Source: Fructobacillus broussonetiae (GTDB lineage: Bacteria; Bacillota; Bacilli; Lactobacillales; Lactobacillaceae). Taken from it: a stretch of DNA of 64,000 nucleotides. The notes beneath the pieces were generated by a model. The model had not been told where the DNA came from. It worked only from the letters and a program-made list of their open reading frames with translations, and searched no databases. How positions within the stretch are numbered: position 1 is the stretch's first letter; each line of letters opens with the position of its first letter. The translations under genes and the position numbers were made by a program. The stretch is taken from assembly GCF_018437275.1 (NCBI RefSeq), contig NZ_JAAMFK010000004.1, forward strand, positions 62,001 to 126,000, written 5' to 3'. This document shows positions 53,524 to 61,773 of the stretch, piece after piece.

Positions 53524-54130
53524 GGGCTCTGGTGCACAATCCAGTGCTTCTGCTTTGCCGGTGATTAAGGCGGCTGTTGTTGTCGAAGGTTGGTCGGACA
53601 CGCAGCGTTTGGCGCTCGCCGTTTCTTGCGACACCATTGAGACCCGGGGGTCGGCGCTTGAAAAGCCGGTACTCGATCAGATTAAACGGGCCCAAGAGGA
53701 ACGGGGCGTCATCGTCTTGACCGATCCAGACTTCAACGGGAATCGCTTACGAAACTTGATTTTGAAAGCGGTGCCCGAGGTAACGCTCGCTTCGATTTCA
53801 AAGGATGAGGGACGAGCCGACCGCGATAATCCGCACAAGTCTCTTGGAATCGAACACGCCTCTGTTGAAACGCTGCGTGCGGTGTTGCTTGACGCCGATG
53901 AACAGGCGGGAAAAGTTCGCCCGGTTTCAGATATTGACCGGGACTTTCTCTTTGAACTCGGTTTGCTTGGGTCGGGGGATGCCAAGAAAAAGCGTGAACG
54001 AATCGGGAACGCTTTGTCTTTTGGCTATGCCAACGGAAAGCAGCTACTGAGCCGATTGACCGCACTCGGTTACCAAAAAGAAGACGTATTAAACGCATTA
54101 AAAGGAGGCCAACATGGCCAAAACAATTGA
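53516..54130 (+). CDS. rnmV: Ribonuclease M5
   Basis: TOPRIM-domain endonuclease that matures 5S rRNA (204 aa). The N-terminal AVVVEGWSDTQRLALAV gives the catalytic Glu and VIVLTDPDFNGNRLRN the DxD acidic pair. The C-terminal half (GLLGSGDAKKKRERIGNALSFGY) is the RNase M5-specific RNA-binding region. It overlaps tatD by 8 bases and rsmA by 17, so translation is coupled; no separate ribosome site is visible at its start. The residues before VIKAAVVVEG are poorly conserved, so the start could be slightly later. Confidence 0.95.
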   Translation: MTKGSGAQSSASALPVIKAAVVVEGWSDTQRLALAVSCDTIETRGSALEKPVLDQIKRAQEERGVIVLTDPDFNGNRLRNLILKAVPEVTLASISKDEGRADRDNPHKSLGIEHASVETLRAVLLDADEQAGKVRPVSDIDRDFLFELGLLGSGDAKKKRERIGNALSFGYANGKQLLSRLTALGYQKEDVLNALKGGQHGQNN

Positions 54131-55004
54131 TATTGCCAGTCCAGCCCGGACTCAGGCAATCTTGAATCAGTACGGTTTGCGTGCAAAGAAGAAGTTCGGT
54201 CAGAACTTCTTAACGGATGGCAACATTTTGTCTGGCATCGTTGATGCTGCAAACCTAACAAAAGAAGATCACGTCGTTGAAATTGGACCGGGTATCGGAG
54301 GGTTGACGGAATACTTGGCACGCGCTGCAAAGGACGTTTTGGCCTTTGAAATCGATTCCGATATGGTGAAGGTGTTGTCCGAAACGCTTGCGCCATACGA
54401 CAACGTCGAAGTTCGCGAACAAGACGTTTTGGAAGCGGACTTGAAGACGGTCTTTGCTGAGACCTTTGGCGAAGGCGAACCGGTCAAGGTTGTGGCCAAC
54501 CTGCCATACTACATCACGACGCCAATTCTGCTCGCCCTCTTACAAGCAGGTTTCAACTGGCAACAGCTCGTCGTTATGATGCAAAAGGAAGTGGCCGATC
54601 GCTTAGCTGCTAAGCCGGGAACCAAGGAATACGGTGTCTTAACCGTGATGCTGGATTATTACGCTCAGGTTGAAACGGCCTTAAAGGTTCCTGCAGCTGC
54701 CTTTAACCCAGCACCAAACGTTGACTCTGCCGTCGTTTCTTTGACACCAAAGCCAGCAGAACGTCCGGTTGAAAAGCCAGCCAAGCTTTTCTCACTTGTG
54801 AAATCTTGCTTTGCGCACCGCCGGAAGTCCTTATGGAATAATCTGACCCAGCGTTTTGGTAAGGAAGAGGAAACGAAGGATAAGCTCCACGCTGCATTGG
54901 ACGAAGCCGGCATCGATCAAGGAATCCGGGCCGAACGCTTGACACTAGGCGAATTTACGGACTTGTTCTTGGCTCTCCAAAAACATGGTGTTTATGACAT
55001 CTAA
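54114..55004 (+). CDS. rsmA: 16S rRNA dimethyladenosine transferase (KsgA)
   Basis: Dimethylates A1518 and A1519 in helix 45 of 16S rRNA, a late ribosome assembly checkpoint; loss gives kasugamycin resistance. The 296-aa protein has KKFGQNFLTD, SAM-binding VVEIGPGIGGLTEYLA and the catalytic NLPYYIT. C-terminal helical domain ends LGEFTDLFLALQKH. AAAGGAGG lies 6 bases before the ATG, within rnmV. Confidence 0.97.
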   Translation: MAKTIDIASPARTQAILNQYGLRAKKKFGQNFLTDGNILSGIVDAANLTKEDHVVEIGPGIGGLTEYLARAAKDVLAFEIDSDMVKVLSETLAPYDNVEVREQDVLEADLKTVFAETFGEGEPVKVVANLPYYITTPILLALLQAGFNWQQLVVMMQKEVADRLAAKPGTKEYGVLTVMLDYYAQVETALKVPAAAFNPAPNVDSAVVSLTPKPAERPVEKPAKLFSLVKSCFAHRRKSLWNNLTQRFGKEEETKDKLHAALDEAGIDQGIRAERLTLGEFTDLFLALQKHGVYDI

Positions 55005-55042
55005 CCGTAACAAACGACACGTTTGTGACACATTGTTAGTTA

Positions 55043-55071
55043 TTGAACAATTTCACAAAATGAGTTATAAT
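55043..55071 (+). promoter_or_regulatory. veg promoter
   Basis: TTGAAC, 17 bases, perfect TATAAT. Fits the strong constitutive veg promoter known from Bacillus. Confidence 0.8.
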
Positions 55072-55102
55072 TAGTTTTGTCTAATTGAGAAAGGCGGTTT
55101 AC

Positions 55103-55333
55103 ATGTCAACCTTAGAGGATATTAAAGCACGTTTAGACGCGCACATTGGAGAGACAGTTACGGTAGTTTCACAGGCTGGCCGCAAAAAATATACAGAACG
55201 TTCTGGGATCTTACGTTCAACATTTCCATCATTATTCGTGGTAGAACTGGACGAAGAGGCCCAGTTCAAACAAGCATCGTACTCATACACGGACGTCTTG
55301 ACGAAGACGGTTGATGTTAACTTTGCTGACTAA
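55103..55333 (+). CDS. veg: Veg family protein
   Basis: Small conserved protein of 76 aa, DUF1021/Veg. LEDIKARLDAHIGETVTVVSQAGRKK and GILRSTFPSLFVVELDE are its signature. In B. subtilis Veg promotes biofilm formation by inhibiting SinR-dependent repression; its role in lactic acid bacteria is not known. ATG 55103 is chosen since AAAGGCGG lies 5 bases upstream; an in-frame TTG at 55085 precedes that site. Monocistronic, as usual after rsmA. Confidence 0.94.
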   Translation: MSTLEDIKARLDAHIGETVTVVSQAGRKKYTERSGILRSTFPSLFVVELDEEAQFKQASYSYTDVLTKTVDVNFAD

Positions 55334-55336
55334 TGT

Positions 55337-55367
55337 AAAAAAAGGCCCGACCGGGCCTTTTTTTATT
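55337..55367 (+). terminator. Terminator after veg
   Basis: AAAGGCCCG, loop AC, CGGGCCTTT, seven T. Confidence 0.9.
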
Positions 55368-55394
55368 CGACAGATTAATTGAAAAGGTATTGAT

Positions 55395-56108
55395 ATGCAA
55401 AACCAAATCTCAGTACAACACTACGTGGCGGCCTTTGGAAAGCGCGTCATCTTAAAGGATGTGTCCTTTTCCATTCCGAGCGGTCAATTAACCGTTGTCC
55501 TAGGGGAAAACGGCGCTGGAAAGACGACCTTAATCAAGGCCATCCTGAATGCTTACTTGCAACCGAAGTCTGCGGCTGACGAGGTAAATGGAATTGAAGT
55601 ATCCACTAAAAAGCTTGCTTACGTACCACAGTTTCGTGATCTCGGCAGCGACTACCCACTTTCACTTGCGGCCTTTGTCGGTCTTGCCATTCGTCAGAAG
55701 GGGTGGCCGTTTTTAACAAAGAAAGAAAAGGGGCGCGTGCAAGAAGCACTTGCACTTGTTGATCTCACTGATCTCAAGGACCTACCGCTTTCAAAGGCAT
55801 CGGGGGGTCAAAAGCAACGTGCCTACATTGCCCAAGCACTTGCACAAAATCCCGACTTGCTCATTTTGGATGAGCCAACCGCCGCACTTGACGCCAAGCA
55901 TAGCCAAGAAGTTGTAAGCCAAATCCGAAACGCTCAGCAAAAGAAGGGGATGGGGGTACTCTGGATTTCCCACGATACCAGTTGGGTTAAGGATTTCTCT
56001 GACAACTACCTCTGGCTTCACGATGGCCAAGCGGAATTTGGCTCTGTCGACTCACTGCCAGACGCTGCCCGTTCGATCCACCAAGAGGAGGTAAACGATG
56101 TTAACTGA
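55395..56108 (+). CDS. Metal ABC transporter, ATP-binding protein (ZnuC/AdcC-like)
   Basis: ABC ATPase of 237 aa. Walker A GENGAGKTT (residues 36-44), signature ASGGQKQRAYIAQAL (Ala replaces Leu of LSGGQ), Walker B LLILDEPTAALD and the switch ISHD. Closest to Zn/Mn uptake ATPases of the ZnuC/AdcC/MntB group by context: the downstream gene is a ZnuB-type permease overlapping by 11 bases. No substrate-binding lipoprotein gene lies nearby, so a solute receptor must be encoded elsewhere. Confidence 0.9.
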   Translation: MQNQISVQHYVAAFGKRVILKDVSFSIPSGQLTVVLGENGAGKTTLIKAILNAYLQPKSAADEVNGIEVSTKKLAYVPQFRDLGSDYPLSLAAFVGLAIRQKGWPFLTKKEKGRVQEALALVDLTDLKDLPLSKASGGQKQRAYIAQALAQNPDLLILDEPTAALDAKHSQEVVSQIRNAQQKKGMGVLWISHDTSWVKDFSDNYLWLHDGQAEFGSVDSLPDAARSIHQEEVNDVN

Positions 56109-56886
56109 AGCCTACATGCAACACGCCTTCCTCGCAGGGACCATCATCGCCGTTGTTTCGGCCTTGGTCGGAACCTTCGTCGTGGCTCGTTCTTACAACT
56201 TTTTGACCCACTCGCTTTCTGAAATCGCCTTCGCTGGTGCAGCATTGGGCTTCTGGCTCGGCTTTGCGCCCTTACTCGGAATGATGATTGCGACAGCTTC
56301 TTCCGCCCTTGCCATCGGTGCTTTGGAAAACGCCAAGGTAAAGTCCGACAACGTGACCTCCGCTATCTCTGCGATGGCCATCGGCCTTGGAATCCTTTTC
56401 CTCGCATTGGGGAATTCCTCCTCAACGGCTGCGACTGGCATTCTTTTTGGATCTGTTTTGGGTATCTCCATGGGCGACATTGCGCTCCTCGCACTCATGG
56501 CAGCTGTCGTCATCGGGCTCATCTTCATCTTGTTCCGGCCTTTGTCACTCTTGGCCTTTGATGAAGCGGGGCTGCTCTTGTCCGAACGGAAAAAGGGCCT
56601 CCTCCGGGTTGCCTTTCTCTTAATCATGGCCCTGTCCGTTGCGATTTCATCCCAATTGGTTGGATCGCTGTTGATCTTCGTTTTGGTGACACTTCCAGCT
56701 GCTTCCGCTCGAACTTATCAAAAGTCAGTGGCGGGCCTGATTGCTTTGGCAGTGTTCTTCGCACTCTTTGGAACTTGGGCTGGATTAGCTTTGGCCTATC
56801 TCACCAACTTGCCAACATCAGTTTTCATCGCGTTGATTGAAGTCGCTATCTACTTGCTTTCACTAGCTTTAGCCAAGTTGGACTAA
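56098..56886 (+). CDS. Metal ABC transporter, permease (ZnuB/AdcB-like)
   Basis: ABC-3 family permease of 262 aa, eight or so helices. FLAGTIIAVVSALVGTFVVARSYNFLTHSLSEIAFAGAALGFWLG is the conserved N-terminal region, and VGSLLIFVLVTLPAASARTYQKS the characteristic EAA-like segment. Works with the upstream ATPase to import zinc or manganese. GAGGAGG lies 7 bases before the ATG. No zinc-regulator box (AdcR or Zur type) was recognised upstream of the pair. Confidence 0.92.
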   Translation: MLTEAYMQHAFLAGTIIAVVSALVGTFVVARSYNFLTHSLSEIAFAGAALGFWLGFAPLLGMMIATASSALAIGALENAKVKSDNVTSAISAMAIGLGILFLALGNSSSTAATGILFGSVLGISMGDIALLALMAAVVIGLIFILFRPLSLLAFDEAGLLLSERKKGLLRVAFLLIMALSVAISSQLVGSLLIFVLVTLPAASARTYQKSVAGLIALAVFFALFGTWAGLALAYLTNLPTSVFIALIEVAIYLLSLALAKLD

Positions 56887-56908
56887 GCGCAAACGTAACA
56901 AATATTTC

Positions 56909-56950
56909 AAGTCTCAAAAGGCGAATGTTCGCTTTTTGGGGCTTTTTTTA
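56909..56950 (+). terminator. Terminator after metal transporter
   Basis: AAGTCTCAAAAGGCGAA pairs along its whole length (17 bp with wobbles) with TTCGCTTTTTGGGGCTT, then six T. The tip GCGAATGTTCGC is itself a perfect dyad. Confidence 0.85.
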
Positions 56951-56982
56951 TGCTATAATTGTTTGGATATTTTGTTTAATTA

Positions 56983-57002
56983 AAGGAGGCGGGCGCAAGC
57001 TC
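56983..57002 (+). promoter_or_regulatory. Unusual ribosome site of purR with an intervening hairpin
   Basis: A strong AAGGAGG (56983-56989) is 25 bases from the purR ATG. Between them GGGC-GCAA-GCTC (56991-57002) forms a GNRA-capped hairpin; looping it out leaves a 13-base spacing. TGC-TATAAT (56951-56959) upstream is the promoter -10. Confidence 0.5.
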
Positions 57003-57014
57003 GACGACCCAAAT

Positions 57015-57842
57015 ATGAAGATAAGACGTGCTGACCGATTGGTCGATATGACTCACTATTTACTGGAACATCCCCGCGAACTCGTTTCCCTCAACTTTTT
57101 CGCCGAGCGCTACGAAACGGCTAAGTCCTCCATCTCTGAAGATTTGGCCATCGTCCGTCGCGTTTACAAGACCCGCGGAACGGGTGATCTCAAGACCTAT
57201 CCAGGTGCTGCCGGTGGTGTGTACTACACGCCTTTGATGGGCCAAGAAGAAGCCGAAGACTTCGTTTCCGGTATCATCAAGGCCGTGTCTGACGACACGC
57301 GCGTTTTGCCTGGTGGCTACGTTTACTTATCCGACCTTCTCGGACGTCCAGACGTTCTCCGTCAAACGGGACGCTTGCTTACGACGCAGTACGCCGACAA
57401 GGAAATCGACGCCGTGATGACCGCCGCTACGAAGGGAATCCCTTTGGCACAGGCCGTTGCCAATGAATTAAACGTGCCCTTTGTCATCGTTCGAGACGAC
57501 GCTAAGGTGACGGAAGGTTCCATGATTTCCGTGAACTATTTGACGGGTTCATCAAAGCGGGTCGAAAAGATGGCCTTGTCCAAGCGCTCACTGCGCTCTG
57601 GCGCCCGTGTCCTCATCGTTGATGACTTCATGAAGGCCGGTGGAACGGTTCAAGGGATGCAAACTCTTGTCCGTGAATTCGGTGGCGAAGTGGTTGGAAC
57701 CGCGGTGTTTGCCGAAGGTCGTTCCAATGTCCGCTTGATCGAAGACTACACGTCTTTGCTCCACATCGACACGAGCCTCGATGGCGCGGAAGCCATCAAG
57801 GTTTCGGATGGAAACTACTTAGAACGCATTTACAAGAAGTAA
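57015..57842 (+). CDS. purR: Purine operon regulator PurR
   Basis: Gram-positive PurR, 275 aa: an N-terminal winged helix (KIRRADRLVDMTHYLLEHP ... AKSSISEDLAIV) and a C-terminal phosphoribosyltransferase-fold domain with the PRPP loop VLIVDDFMKAGGTVQGM. PRPP or (p)ppGpp binding modulates DNA binding at PurBox sites. ATG 57015 is chosen by homology of the N-terminus; the ribosome site is unusually far (see the separate entry). It is followed by glmU 15 bases later, the conserved purR-glmU neighbourhood of Firmicutes. Confidence 0.95.
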   Translation: MKIRRADRLVDMTHYLLEHPRELVSLNFFAERYETAKSSISEDLAIVRRVYKTRGTGDLKTYPGAAGGVYYTPLMGQEEAEDFVSGIIKAVSDDTRVLPGGYVYLSDLLGRPDVLRQTGRLLTTQYADKEIDAVMTAATKGIPLAQAVANELNVPFVIVRDDAKVTEGSMISVNYLTGSSKRVEKMALSKRSLRSGARVLIVDDFMKAGGTVQGMQTLVREFGGEVVGTAVFAEGRSNVRLIEDYTSLLHIDTSLDGAEAIKVSDGNYLERIYKK

Positions 57843-57857
57843 GGTTAGGTTAGATTT

Positions 57858-59231
57858 ATGGAAGGAACAAACGTTGTCATTTTGGCAGCCGGAAACGGTT
57901 CGCGGATGAAGTCCGACTTACCAAAGGTTCTTCACGAAGTGGCCGGCCAAGCCATGGTCGACTGGGTCATTTCTGCGGTTGAACCCTTGATGCCAGAACA
58001 AATCTTAACAGTGACGGGTGTCGGTGCCGAACGTGTTCAAGAACACCTGAAGGGCCGCTCTGACTTTGTCATTCAAGAAAAGCAACTGGGAACGGGACAC
58101 GCTGTCTTGCAAACAAAGGACGCCCTCGGGGATAAGACCGGGGCGACCTTGATTCTTTCAGGTGACACGCCGCTCTTCACGACGAAGACATTGGAAGCCC
58201 TCTTAGAAGAACATTCTCGCACGCAAAACGCTGTAACGGTTTTGACCGCCCACGCGGATAACCCAACGGGTTACGGCCGAATCGTCCGCGATGACGATGG
58301 CATGGTCTTGAAGATTGTTGAAGAAAAGGATGCTTCCATCACGGAACGCCGTATTCAAGAGATCAACACGGGTGTTTACGTCTTTGATAACAAGTTACTC
58401 TTTGAATCCTTGGCTTCTGTTGGAAACGACAACGCCCAAGGCGAATACTACTTGCCAGATACGCTGGACATTTTGCGTGAAGCCGGTCAACCAATCGGTG
58501 CTTACGAAACGATGGACTTCTTCGAGTCACTTGGTGTGAACGACCGAGTGGACTTGGCAAAGGCAAATGAAATCATGCATGCCCGCATCAACGAAAAGCA
58601 CATGAAAAACGGTGTTGAATTCATTGCGCCTGCCCAAACGTACATCGAAGCTGGTGTTCAAATTGGAAAGGACACGGTTATCGAAGGAAACGTGACCTTG
58701 AAGGGCAAGACGGTCATCGGATCAAACAACGTTTTGACCGCCGGAACCCGCATTGAAGATTCAACGATTGGGGATGGCAATGTCATTACTTCTTCCCACT
58801 TGGAAGAAGCCACGGTGAAGGACAACACGACGATTGGGCCATACGCACACTTGCGACCAAAGGCTGTCATCGAAGACGAGGCCCACTTGGGTAACTTTGT
58901 CGAAGTGAAGAAAGCGACCGTTGGCTTGCGTTCAAAGGTTGGTCACTTGTCATACGTTGGAAACGCCACCCTTGGCGAAGACGTCAACATCGGGGCCGGT
59001 ACCATCTTTGTGAACTACGACGGTGTCAACAAGTTTGATTCCAAGGTTGGCGACCGCGCCTTCATTGGCTCAAACACGAAGATCATCGCGCCTGTAAACA
59101 TTGAAGATGAAGCCATTACGGCTGCTGGTTCAACCATCACAGACGACATCAAAAAGCACGAAATGGGTATCGCTCGAACACGCCAGACCAATAAGTCTGA
59201 CTTCTGGAAGCGTATGCCACACAAAAAGTAA
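57858..59231 (+). CDS. glmU: Bifunctional GlcNAc-1-P uridyltransferase / GlcN-1-P acetyltransferase
   Basis: Makes UDP-GlcNAc, precursor of peptidoglycan and teichoic acids. The 457-aa protein has an N-terminal nucleotidyltransferase (ILAAGNGSRMKSDLPKVLHEVAGQAM; GTGHAVLQTK; LSGDTPLF) and a C-terminal left-handed beta-helix with hexapeptide repeats from about residue 250 (VQIGKDTVIEGNVTLKGKTVIG ... GPYAHLRP ... HLSYVGNATLGEDVNIGAGTIFVNYDG). Normal length. Lies behind purR in one transcription unit. Confidence 0.97.
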   Translation: MEGTNVVILAAGNGSRMKSDLPKVLHEVAGQAMVDWVISAVEPLMPEQILTVTGVGAERVQEHLKGRSDFVIQEKQLGTGHAVLQTKDALGDKTGATLILSGDTPLFTTKTLEALLEEHSRTQNAVTVLTAHADNPTGYGRIVRDDDGMVLKIVEEKDASITERRIQEINTGVYVFDNKLLFESLASVGNDNAQGEYYLPDTLDILREAGQPIGAYETMDFFESLGVNDRVDLAKANEIMHARINEKHMKNGVEFIAPAQTYIEAGVQIGKDTVIEGNVTLKGKTVIGSNNVLTAGTRIEDSTIGDGNVITSSHLEEATVKDNTTIGPYAHLRPKAVIEDEAHLGNFVEVKKATVGLRSKVGHLSYVGNATLGEDVNIGAGTIFVNYDGVNKFDSKVGDRAFIGSNTKIIAPVNIEDEAITAAGSTITDDIKKHEMGIARTRQTNKSDFWKRMPHKK

Positions 59232-59240
59232 TTTATTAAA

Positions 59241-59270
59241 AAGGAGCAACTTCGGTTGCTTCTTTTTTTG
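59241..59270 (+). terminator. Terminator after glmU
   Basis: GGAGCAAC, UUCG tetraloop, GTTGCTTC (one wobble), seven T. Confidence 0.88.
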
Positions 59271-59399
59271 TTGTATCCATGAATAATTATTCATAATATT
59301 TCAGCTAGACCAATTAAAAACATTCGATTCTATGTGTTACAATAGATGGGACAAGAGTTAAGACAACTTTTATAAAAACGTTATACAAAGGAGTTATTC

Positions 59400-60737
59400 A
59401 TGGACTTTTCAGTACTCTACATTGGATCAGGTCAAGCAACGTGGAACGGTGCCGTTCCTTTGGCTAAGTCAGGCGTCAAAGTCGGTGTGATTGAAGAATC
59501 ACAGTACGGTGGTGTCTGCTCAAACAAGGGTTGCAACGCCAAGATTATCTTGGATAAGCCCCTCCAATTAATTGACCAAATCAAGGCCTTGCAAGGCCGT
59601 GGCTTGGACGGTGTTCCTGAAGTGAACTGGGAAGACCTCATGGCCCACAAGCACGAACTCATCGTGCCACAGGACCAACACGGTAAGGACCGCCTTGATA
59701 ACGTCGGCATCCAAACGATTAACGGCCACGCCGAATTCGTGGATGCCCACAAGGTTAGGGTTGGAAAAAAGACGTACACGGCCGATAAAATTGTTATCGC
59801 CACTGGTTTGCGTCCACACCGTTTGGACATTCCTGGTGCCGAAAACTCAACGGACTTCTTGTCCTTGCCACACATGCCGGAACACGTGACCATTTTGGGT
59901 GGTGGTTTTGTTGCCATCGAATTCGCCACGATTGCTTCAGCGGTTGGTGCCAAGGTTGACGTGATTACCCGTGGTAAGCAAATCTTGAAGCAATTTCCTA
60001 AAGAATACACGGCTTCCATCCAAGCGGACTTGAAGAAGGCCGGTGTACGCTTCATTCCTGACATGGAAGTGGAACGTGCAACAAAGGACGAAGAGGCCGG
60101 CACGATTACCTTGGAAGGCCCTAAGGGCTTTGAACTCACGACCGACTACGTCTTGGATGCAACGGGACGTGTGCCAAACCACGACCAATTGAACTTGGAA
60201 GCGGTTGGCGTGAAGGCTAACCACCGAGGAATCGAAGTAAACGAATACTTGCAGACGAACGTGGAAAACATCTACGCTGCAGGGGATGCCGTGGATAAGA
60301 CAATCCCTAAGTTGACGCCAACGGCCGCCTTCGAATCCCGCTACTTGGCTGCGAAGTTCATGGGGACAAACAACGGCCCAATTCAGTACCCAGCAATTTC
60401 AGAAATCGTCTTCACTTCACCACGAATCGCTCAGGTTGGTGTGAAGTTGGACGAAGCGAAGGCTAACCCTGACAAGTACGAAATCACCCAGGCTTCATAC
60501 GATGGTGACTGGTACCGTCAGGTTGAAAACGAACAGGGCGCAGAGCTCGCCTTGATCTTCGAAAAGGATAGCCAGCAATTGGTTGGAGCGGCTGAAAAGG
60601 CCAACGCCGCCGAAGAGACGATTAACACCATCGTGCCTTACGTGCAGATGCGCTTGACAAAGGAACAGCTAAACGACTTCGTTTACGTCTTCCCATCCAT
60701 CGCTTACACGTTGCAACGTCGTTTGCCACTGGTTTAA
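59400..60737 (+). CDS. Class I pyridine nucleotide-disulfide oxidoreductase, lacking the catalytic His
   Basis: Flavoprotein of 445 aa with the fold of glutathione/lipoamide reductases: FAD-binding start VLYIGSGQATWNGAVPLAKSG, redox pair GGVCSNKGCNAK (C-x4-C), NAD(P) motif VTILGGGFVAIEFATIASAVGAKV and second FAD motif YAAGDAVDKT. Glutathione reductases and lipoamide dehydrogenases end with an HPT-SE motif whose His activates the thiol; here that position reads VYVFPSIAYTL, without His or Glu. It may be a flavin NAD(P)H oxidase- or mercuric reductase-like relative, or use another acid. AAAGGAG lies 7-8 bases before ATG. Monocistronic. Substrate unknown. Confidence 0.88.
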   Translation: MDFSVLYIGSGQATWNGAVPLAKSGVKVGVIEESQYGGVCSNKGCNAKIILDKPLQLIDQIKALQGRGLDGVPEVNWEDLMAHKHELIVPQDQHGKDRLDNVGIQTINGHAEFVDAHKVRVGKKTYTADKIVIATGLRPHRLDIPGAENSTDFLSLPHMPEHVTILGGGFVAIEFATIASAVGAKVDVITRGKQILKQFPKEYTASIQADLKKAGVRFIPDMEVERATKDEEAGTITLEGPKGFELTTDYVLDATGRVPNHDQLNLEAVGVKANHRGIEVNEYLQTNVENIYAAGDAVDKTIPKLTPTAAFESRYLAAKFMGTNNGPIQYPAISEIVFTSPRIAQVGVKLDEAKANPDKYEITQASYDGDWYRQVENEQGAELALIFEKDSQQLVGAAEKANAAEETINTIVPYVQMRLTKEQLNDFVYVFPSIAYTLQRRLPLV

Positions 60738-60752
60738 AATAATTACTGATGT

Positions 60753-60786
60753 AAAAGTCTGATCCGTACGTGATTGGACTTTTTTC
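60753..60786 (+). terminator. Terminator after oxidoreductase gene
   Basis: AGTCTGAT pairs with ATTGGACT (two wobbles) over loop CCGTACGTG, T-run. Confidence 0.82.
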
Positions 60787-60842
60787 TTTTCTGTAAAGAG
60801 GGCCCTGTGCTATACTCTTTTTGTTAAGCAAAGGAGAATCTC

Positions 60843-61331
60843 ATGGAATTATCAGGTGAAACAATCGTTGACTTAGTTGAAAATCAGTCATACGAAGATA
60901 AAGTGGTTGCTAATCCAGCCGGTAAAGAAATCGATTTGGATTCTCTCTTTGCAGCCTTTACAGACTTAGCCAAACAAGAAACACCAGCCCGTGCAGCCCT
61001 GGACGTTGACGGCGGTATCGAGCAGGGTGGCACGACGCTTTCGATGGAAGCAAACGTTATCAACTTGCCACTCCGCTACAAGAACCAGGAAAAGAAGTTG
61101 GTCTACGTCGATCAAGCCTATGAGCTATCCGTCTACATGATTGTGGACAACGCCCACGTCTCGAAGTCCGCTTTGAAGATTGAAAAGTTATCGTCATTGT
61201 CTGCTTTCTTGGACGACCCAGACTCCGTTTTGGACAAGGGGGCCAAATGGTTCGCAACGCAGTTGGACGCCATCCGAGAAAACCAGGCGGCGGCTGTTTC
61301 TGAAGAAGAGAAGCAGGAAGAAGAAAATTAA
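60843..61331 (+). CDS. Hypothetical acidic protein, 162 aa
   Basis: Unrecognised, soluble, acidic protein. Residues 1-50 are helical and polar, 60-105 beta-rich (GGTTLSMEANVINLPLRY, KKLVYVDQAYELSVYMIVDN), 105-150 helical, and it ends in a Glu-rich tail (SEEEKQEEEN). No signal peptide or membrane segment. AAAGGAGA is 7 bases before the ATG. Own terminator; no operon partner. Could be a lineage-specific protein. No function proposed. Confidence 0.75.
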   Translation: MELSGETIVDLVENQSYEDKVVANPAGKEIDLDSLFAAFTDLAKQETPARAALDVDGGIEQGGTTLSMEANVINLPLRYKNQEKKLVYVDQAYELSVYMIVDNAHVSKSALKIEKLSSLSAFLDDPDSVLDKGAKWFATQLDAIRENQAAAVSEEEKQEEEN

Positions 61332-61339
61332 CGTTTTAA

Positions 61340-61376
61340 AAAAAGCTGACCGGCAGGTGCTGGTCAGCTTTTTGTT
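61340..61376. terminator. Bidirectional terminator at convergent ends
   Basis: AAAAAGCTGACC, 10-base loop, GGTCAGCTTTTT. Serves the 162-aa gene and the converging 84-aa gene. Confidence 0.9.
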
Positions 61377-61378
61377 TT

Positions 61379-61633
61379 TCATTCTTCTTTAAGATGGGCA
61401 GACAAGTGGTAGGCCTTTCCGTCCTTTTCCACTGACGCCTTCAGCACGCCCGGCGACGACACGTGCGAGTAGGAGGACAGCTCGCCCAAGTCATAGGCCT
61501 CAATCACCGCCTGCACCACGTCCTTCTTCGAGCCAAAGCCCGTTTCCGGAATTGCCAGGTCATCCCAATCCCAGGATTCCGCCGGCCCGTAACTCTTCAA
61601 TTCTTTTGTCTTAATTTTCGTGATTAATAGCAT
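61379..61633 (-). CDS. Small hypothetical protein, 84 aa
   Basis: Unrecognised soluble protein with a basic first helix (LLITKIKTKELKSYG), an aromatic acidic segment (ESWDWDDLAIPETGFG), and a C-terminal beta-hairpin-like VLKASVEKDGKAYHLSAHL. ATG 61633 is chosen as it gives a soluble protein; AAGGA is only 2-3 bases away, so the start is uncertain, and a longer frame to 61696 would add a hydrophobic N-terminus. Its shared promoter region is the interval to the next plus-strand gene. Confidence 0.6.
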   Translation of the reverse strand: MLLITKIKTKELKSYGPAESWDWDDLAIPETGFGSKKDVVQAVIEAYDLGELSSYSHVSSPGVLKASVEKDGKAYHLSAHLKEE

Positions 61634-61773
61634 ATCCTTAGTATAAGGCCTGCCTGCAAGGGCGTAAAGCAAAAGAAAACATGCACTTATTTTCACATAT
61701 ACTTTAGAATAACGATATGATATTCTAATCTCAACAACCGTAGAGAAGTGTTCGAACTAAGAAAGGGACAATC

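Noticed and set aside
56921-56932. PurR box pair in the purR upstream hairpin (GCGAATGTTCGC)
   Set aside because: The CGAA inverted repeat has only two bases between arms, unlike the spaced PurBox pair, and is fully explained by the terminator hairpin.
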